Shown: in pieces, positions 60,736-64,000 of the stretch
Numbering within the stretch: the stretch's first letter is position 1
Layout of the letters: the number at the start of each line of letters is the position of its first letter
Source: Pseudodonghicola sp048268305
Lineage (GTDB): Bacteria; Pseudomonadota; Alphaproteobacteria; Rhodobacterales; Rhodobacteraceae
Length of the DNA stretch: 64,000 bases
NCBI RefSeq assembly: GCF_048268305.1
Contig: NZ_JBLWVT010000004.1
Span: forward strand, 124,001 to 188,000
Direction: 5' to 3'
The notes under the pieces: generated by a model
What the model was told of the DNA's origin: nothing
The model's database searches: none
What the model saw: the letters and a program-made list of their open reading frames with translations, nothing else
Made by a program: the position numbers and the translations under genes

Positions 60736-63234
60736 ATGGACATCATCGTCGTCACCACCGTCATCGCGTCGTTGTTCCTTGTCATCGGGCTGGCCGAGCC
60801 ATTGGCCGCGCGGTTGCGGGTGCCCTATAGCGTGATCCTCGCCGCGCTCGGGATTCTCATCGCCTCGGGGGCGATCTTCTTTCTGCGGACCCCGCTGACC
60901 GATGCGCTGAACCCGGTGGCCGAGGCGATCCTGAACCTGCCGATCCGTTCGAACGTCTTCCTCTATGTCTTCCTGCCGACCCTGCTGTTTCAGGCGACGA
61001 TCGGGATGGATCTGCGGCGGATGCTGGACGACTGGGTGCCCATCCTGGTGATGGCGGTGGTTGCCGTGGTGGTCGCCACGCTGTCGGTGGGCTTTGCCCT
61101 GTCCTGGACCAGCTCGCTGCCGCTGGTCGCCTGCCTGCTGGTGGGGGCCATCGTCTCGACCACCGACCCCTCGGCGGTGATCTCGATCTTCCGGTCGCTG
61201 TCGGCGCCCAAGCGGCTGGCGCGGATCATCGAGGGGGAGAGCCTGCTGAACGACGCCGCCGCCATCGCGCTGTTCGGGTTCTTCATGGGCTTCGTCATGC
61301 TGGGCCTGCCGGATCCGACCCTGCGCGACGCGCTGACCCGGTTTCCGATCCTGATCGGCGGCGGCGCGATCACCGGCTGGATCATCGCGCGCGTCTCGAT
61401 CTGGCTGATGAGCCTGTTCGGGCGCTATGAGCTGGCGCTGATGTCGGTCTCGGTCTCGCTGCCCTATCTCGCCTATATCGTCGCGGAACAGAGCATCGGC
61501 GCCTCGGGCGTGATCGCGGTGGTGGCGGCGGGGCTGACGCTCAACCTGGCCGGGCCGGGGCGGCTGCCGCCGCAGGCCTGGGGCAATCTGCGCGAGATCT
61601 GGGGCCTGCTGGCCCATTGGGCCGGGGCGCTGATCTTTATCCTCGCGGCGCTGCTGATCCCGCGCCTGCTGGAAGAGCTGCGGCTTTCCGATTTCGCGCT
61701 GATCGGCGTGGTGGTGCTGGCCGCCATGGTGGCGCGGGCGGCGATCCTGTTCGGCCTGTTGCCGCTGCTGACCGCCCTGCGCGCCTCGCCGGCGGTCGAA
61801 CGCCCCTATCGCGTCGCGATCCTCTGGGGTGGTCTGCGCGGGGCGGTGACGCTGGCGCTGGCCCTGGCGGTGACCGAGAGCTTCCGGGTGCCGGCCGATG
61901 TGAAACGTCTGGTCGGCATTCTGGCGACCGGCTTCACGCTTTTCACCCTGATCGTCCAGGGGGTCACCCTGCGCAGCGTGATCCGCTGGCTCGGGCTTGA
62001 CCGGCTGTCGCCGGTCGATCAGGCGCTGTCAAAGCAGGTCGTCGCCGTCGCGCTGCAGACGGTGCGCGAGGATGTCGCCAGGACGACCGAGAACTATGAA
62101 CTGGGCCACGACATCGTGCGGGCCGAGGCCAAGCGGTTCGGTGACCGTCTGGAGAGCGCGGTGAAAGAGGCCGAGGACAGTACCGAGATCCTCGACCGCG
62201 ATCGGGTCACGCTGGGCCTGCTGGCGCTGGCCGGGGCGGAGCGCGACACCATCATCGCCCGGGTGCGCGAACACACGATCTCGGCCCGGCTGGCGGAACA
62301 GCTGCTGTCGGATGCCGACGGGTTGATCGAGGCCACCCATTCCGGCGGGCGCACCGGCTATCGCAAGGCGGCGCGCGAAAGCATCGGCTATGGCCGGACC
62401 TTCCGGCTCGCGGTGATGCTGCACAACCGCCTCGGCATCTCGCGGCCGCTGGCCCGGCTCACCGCCGACCGTTTCGAGCTGCTGCTGTCGCAGCAACTGA
62501 TCCTGCGCGACCTGGACAGTTTCATCGACGGCCGCATCCGCCGCATCCATGGCCGCCGGGTGTCCGACCTGCTGCACGAGCTGCTTGGCCGCCGGACCGA
62601 GGCGGTGAAAACCGCGCTCGATGGGCTGCGCCTGCAATATCCGGGCTATGCCGAAGAGCTGGAGCGCCGCTTCATCCGCCGCACCGCCCTGCGGCTGGAG
62701 GAGCGGGAATATGCCATCATGCGCGCCGACGGGCTGATCGGATCGGAGTTGCACACCGCGCTGATGCAAAGCATTGCCGACCGCCGCGCCGCCGCCGAAG
62801 ACCGGCCCAAGCTTGACCTGACGATGCAGCGGACCGAACTGGTCCGGCAGTTCCCCCTGTTCGCCGATCTCGATGAAGAGGCGCTGGCCAAGCTCGCCAA
62901 GGGGCTCAGCACGCGCTATGTCGGCGCCGGCGAGACGGTGATCCGCCGGGACGGGCCGGCGCGCAGCGTCTTCTTCATCGCCTCGGGCGCGATCGAATTG
63001 CAAAACGCCGGGCAGACCTGGCGCCTTGGCCGTGGCGAGATGTTCGGCCAGATGGCGATCCTGATGAACAGACCGCGCCGGGTCGAGGCGAAGGCGATCG
63101 CGCCGACCACGCTGCTTGTGCTCGACGAACAGCGGTTCCGCCGTCTGCTGCAAGGCAGCCCGATGCTGCAGGAGGCAGTGCGCGCCAGCGCCGAAAAGCG
63201 CGGCATCGCGCCGGAGAAGCTGCTTGCGGACTAG
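60736..63234 (+). CDS. CPA1-type cation:proton antiporter with C-terminal cyclic-nucleotide-binding domain
   Basis: A protein of about 832 residues. Residues 1 to 420 form the Na+/H+ exchanger membrane domain with about twelve hydrophobic segments. The ion-site motifs are VSTTDPSAV (about residue 146) and GESLLNDAAAIALF (about 172-185). A long cytoplasmic region follows, and residues about 695-815 are a cNMP-binding (CAP_ED) fold with RYVGAGETVIRRDGPARSVFFI and GEMFGQMAILMNRPRR. It exports Na+ or K+ against protons, gated by a nucleotide or internal signal. The ATG at 60736 is chosen; a GTG at 60709 is in frame. Confidence 0.9.
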   Translation: MDIIVVTTVIASLFLVIGLAEPLAARLRVPYSVILAALGILIASGAIFFLRTPLTDALNPVAEAILNLPIRSNVFLYVFLPTLLFQATIGMDLRRMLDDWVPILVMAVVAVVVATLSVGFALSWTSSLPLVACLLVGAIVSTTDPSAVISIFRSLSAPKRLARIIEGESLLNDAAAIALFGFFMGFVMLGLPDPTLRDALTRFPILIGGGAITGWIIARVSIWLMSLFGRYELALMSVSVSLPYLAYIVAEQSIGASGVIAVVAAGLTLNLAGPGRLPPQAWGNLREIWGLLAHWAGALIFILAALLIPRLLEELRLSDFALIGVVVLAAMVARAAILFGLLPLLTALRASPAVERPYRVAILWGGLRGAVTLALALAVTESFRVPADVKRLVGILATGFTLFTLIVQGVTLRSVIRWLGLDRLSPVDQALSKQVVAVALQTVREDVARTTENYELGHDIVRAEAKRFGDRLESAVKEAEDSTEILDRDRVTLGLLALAGAERDTIIARVREHTISARLAEQLLSDADGLIEATHSGGRTGYRKAARESIGYGRTFRLAVMLHNRLGISRPLARLTADRFELLLSQQLILRDLDSFIDGRIRRIHGRRVSDLLHELLGRRTEAVKTALDGLRLQYPGYAEELERRFIRRTALRLEEREYAIMRADGLIGSELHTALMQSIADRRAAAEDRPKLDLTMQRTELVRQFPLFADLDEEALAKLAKGLSTRYVGAGETVIRRDGPARSVFFIASGAIELQNAGQTWRLGRGEMFGQMAILMNRPRRVEAKAIAPTTLLVLDEQRFRRLLQGSPMLQEAVRASAEKRGIAPEKLLAD

Positions 63235-63257
63235 ATGTCGCGCCGCCCGCGCCGGCC

Positions 63258-64000
63258 TTAGCGGCAGACCTGCAGCAAGGCATCGCGCAGCAGATGCAGC
63301 GCCGGCAGATCGTCGATTTCCTTCAGGGTGACCGCGCAGATCCGGATCGGCGGCAGAAAGAGATCCGGGGTCACCAACGGCACGATCCTGCCCCCGGCAA
63401 TCTGTGAATCCAACACGACGCGCGGCACACAGATCAGCAGTTCGATCTCCTGGGCCAGGATCAGTTGCGATGTCGGATCGGCCGAGACTTCGACCACCGG
63501 CAGCGGCGCCGAAACACCGCAATTGCGAAAGGCGGTCTCGATGGTGCCCCGGTTGTTGGTGTCGCCCGAGGGCAGCGCCCAGGGCCATTGCGTCAGCTCG
63601 GTCGCCAATACCTCGGCGCGCTGGGCGAGCGGATGATCGACCGAACATGCCACCACCAGGTCGGTTTCGGTCAAAGGCTCATAGCGCAGCAGATCGGCCA
63701 CCTCAGCCGGCATCGCCGCCCAGTCCACCCGCCCGACATAGCAATCCAGCTCTCCGTCGAGCAGACGTGACATCATGTTGTCGACGGTGCCTGCCTCCAG
63801 CCGGAACCGGATACCGGCACGATGCGCCTCGAGCTGGCGCAGCGCCGCGGGCAAGAGCCGGAACAGGCTTGCCGGATTGGTGCCGACCCGCACCACCGAC
63901 GGCAGATCCGTGGCCAGATCGGCGGCGAGGTGATCGAAGACCGCCAGACCGGCCCGCGCCCGCTGCAAGGCCACCCGCCCGAGCGGCGTCAGCGCCGCCC
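63258..64000 (-). CDS. LysR-family transcriptional regulator, partial
   Basis: The C-terminal 247 residues of a LysR regulator; the gene runs past the right edge, and the start and helix-turn-helix are outside. The visible sequence begins AALTPLGRVALQRARAGL, the end of the DNA-binding domain and linker helix. A periplasmic-binding-protein-like effector domain follows (SVVRVGTNPASLFRLLPAALRQ; DLVVACSVDHPLAQ). It resembles PcaQ/GbpR-type members that sense aromatic or sugar acids. It is convergent with the antiporter gene, and its target is outside the window. Confidence 0.88.
   Translation of the reverse strand, partial: AALTPLGRVALQRARAGLAVFDHLAADLATDLPSVVRVGTNPASLFRLLPAALRQLEAHRAGIRFRLEAGTVDNMMSRLLDGELDCYVGRVDWAAMPAEVADLLRYEPLTETDLVVACSVDHPLAQRAEVLATELTQWPWALPSGDTNNRGTIETAFRNCGVSAPLPVVEVSADPTSQLILAQEIELLICVPRVVLDSQIAGGRIVPLVTPDLFLPPIRICAVTLKEIDDLPALHLLRDALLQVCR

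Noticed and set aside
1..64000. CRISPR arrays, tRNA or rRNA genes, transposases, prophage genes
   Set aside because: No regularly spaced repeats, no cloverleaf-like segments and no transposase or phage protein motifs were noticed on reading; a covariance search was not possible.

Overview
The window is a dense, GC-rich chromosomal segment. It looks like an alphaproteobacterium of the Rhodobacteraceae/Paracoccaceae type. The evidence is the GGGGGC-N3-GCCCCC intergenic hairpin and repeat style, divergent bet/cho choline operons, an Anbu proteasome operon, and many ABC-transporter-linked amide and peptide catabolic operons. No prophage, insertion sequence, CRISPR array, rRNA or tRNA was recognised. 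No gap between genes exceeds 300 bp.

Layout. (1) 1-9127: end of a branched-chain-type ABC transporter (livM end, livG, livF), a MarR regulator, and a divergent operon for an apparent N-heterocycle or hydroxypyridine-like pathway: xanthine-dehydrogenase-type FAD subunit, fused FeS-molybdopterin subunit, 6-hydroxynicotinate-reductase-like Fe-S protein, UPF0280 (ApbE-like) and DUF1185. (2) 9145-13776: hemC and hemE divergent, then pobR-like and pobA divergent, bracketed by a 93-bp inverted repeat. (3) 13826-20986: a crotonase, betA-betB on the minus strand and choX-choW-choV on the plus strand. A perfect 18-bp palindrome of BetI/TetR type lies between betB and choX. (4) 21179-25158: circularly permuted ATP-grasp, alpha-E, transglutaminase and Anbu genes. 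(5) 25226-26294: a DUF2946/YcnI copper-related pair ending at a strong terminator. (6) 26545-29733: a minus-strand group of FAD-linked oxidase, MarR, 4HBT-type thioesterase and a second MarR. (7) 30029-33045: an MFS exporter and a class I/II aminotransferase.

(8) 33258-42352: an ABC transporter of spermidine/putrescine type interleaved with hydantoinase/oxoprolinase A and B subunits, controlled by a divergent LacI regulator with a perfect 22-bp operator. (9) 42413-60463: a large amide/peptide locus. The minus-strand operon is M24-B, peptide SBP, two permeases, a fused double ATPase, M20 and M24-A. On the plus strand are a GntR/FCD regulator, an M20 carbamoylase, a 2-hydroxyacid dehydrogenase and pxpB-pxpC. 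The convergent pxpA follows, then a glutamine amidotransferase, M24-C, a DapA-like lyase/aldolase and an SDR. The palindrome TGGTATACCA occurs at both divergent promoter regions of this locus and probably ties it into one GntR regulon. (10) 60736-64000: a CPA1 antiporter with a cyclic-nucleotide-binding domain and the C-terminal part of a LysR regulator.

The best candidates for undescribed biology are region 9, region 8 and the redox operon of region 1. In region 9, all three M24 'peptidases' lack the metal-binding Asp pair and the M20 enzyme in the transporter operon has lost several metal ligands.
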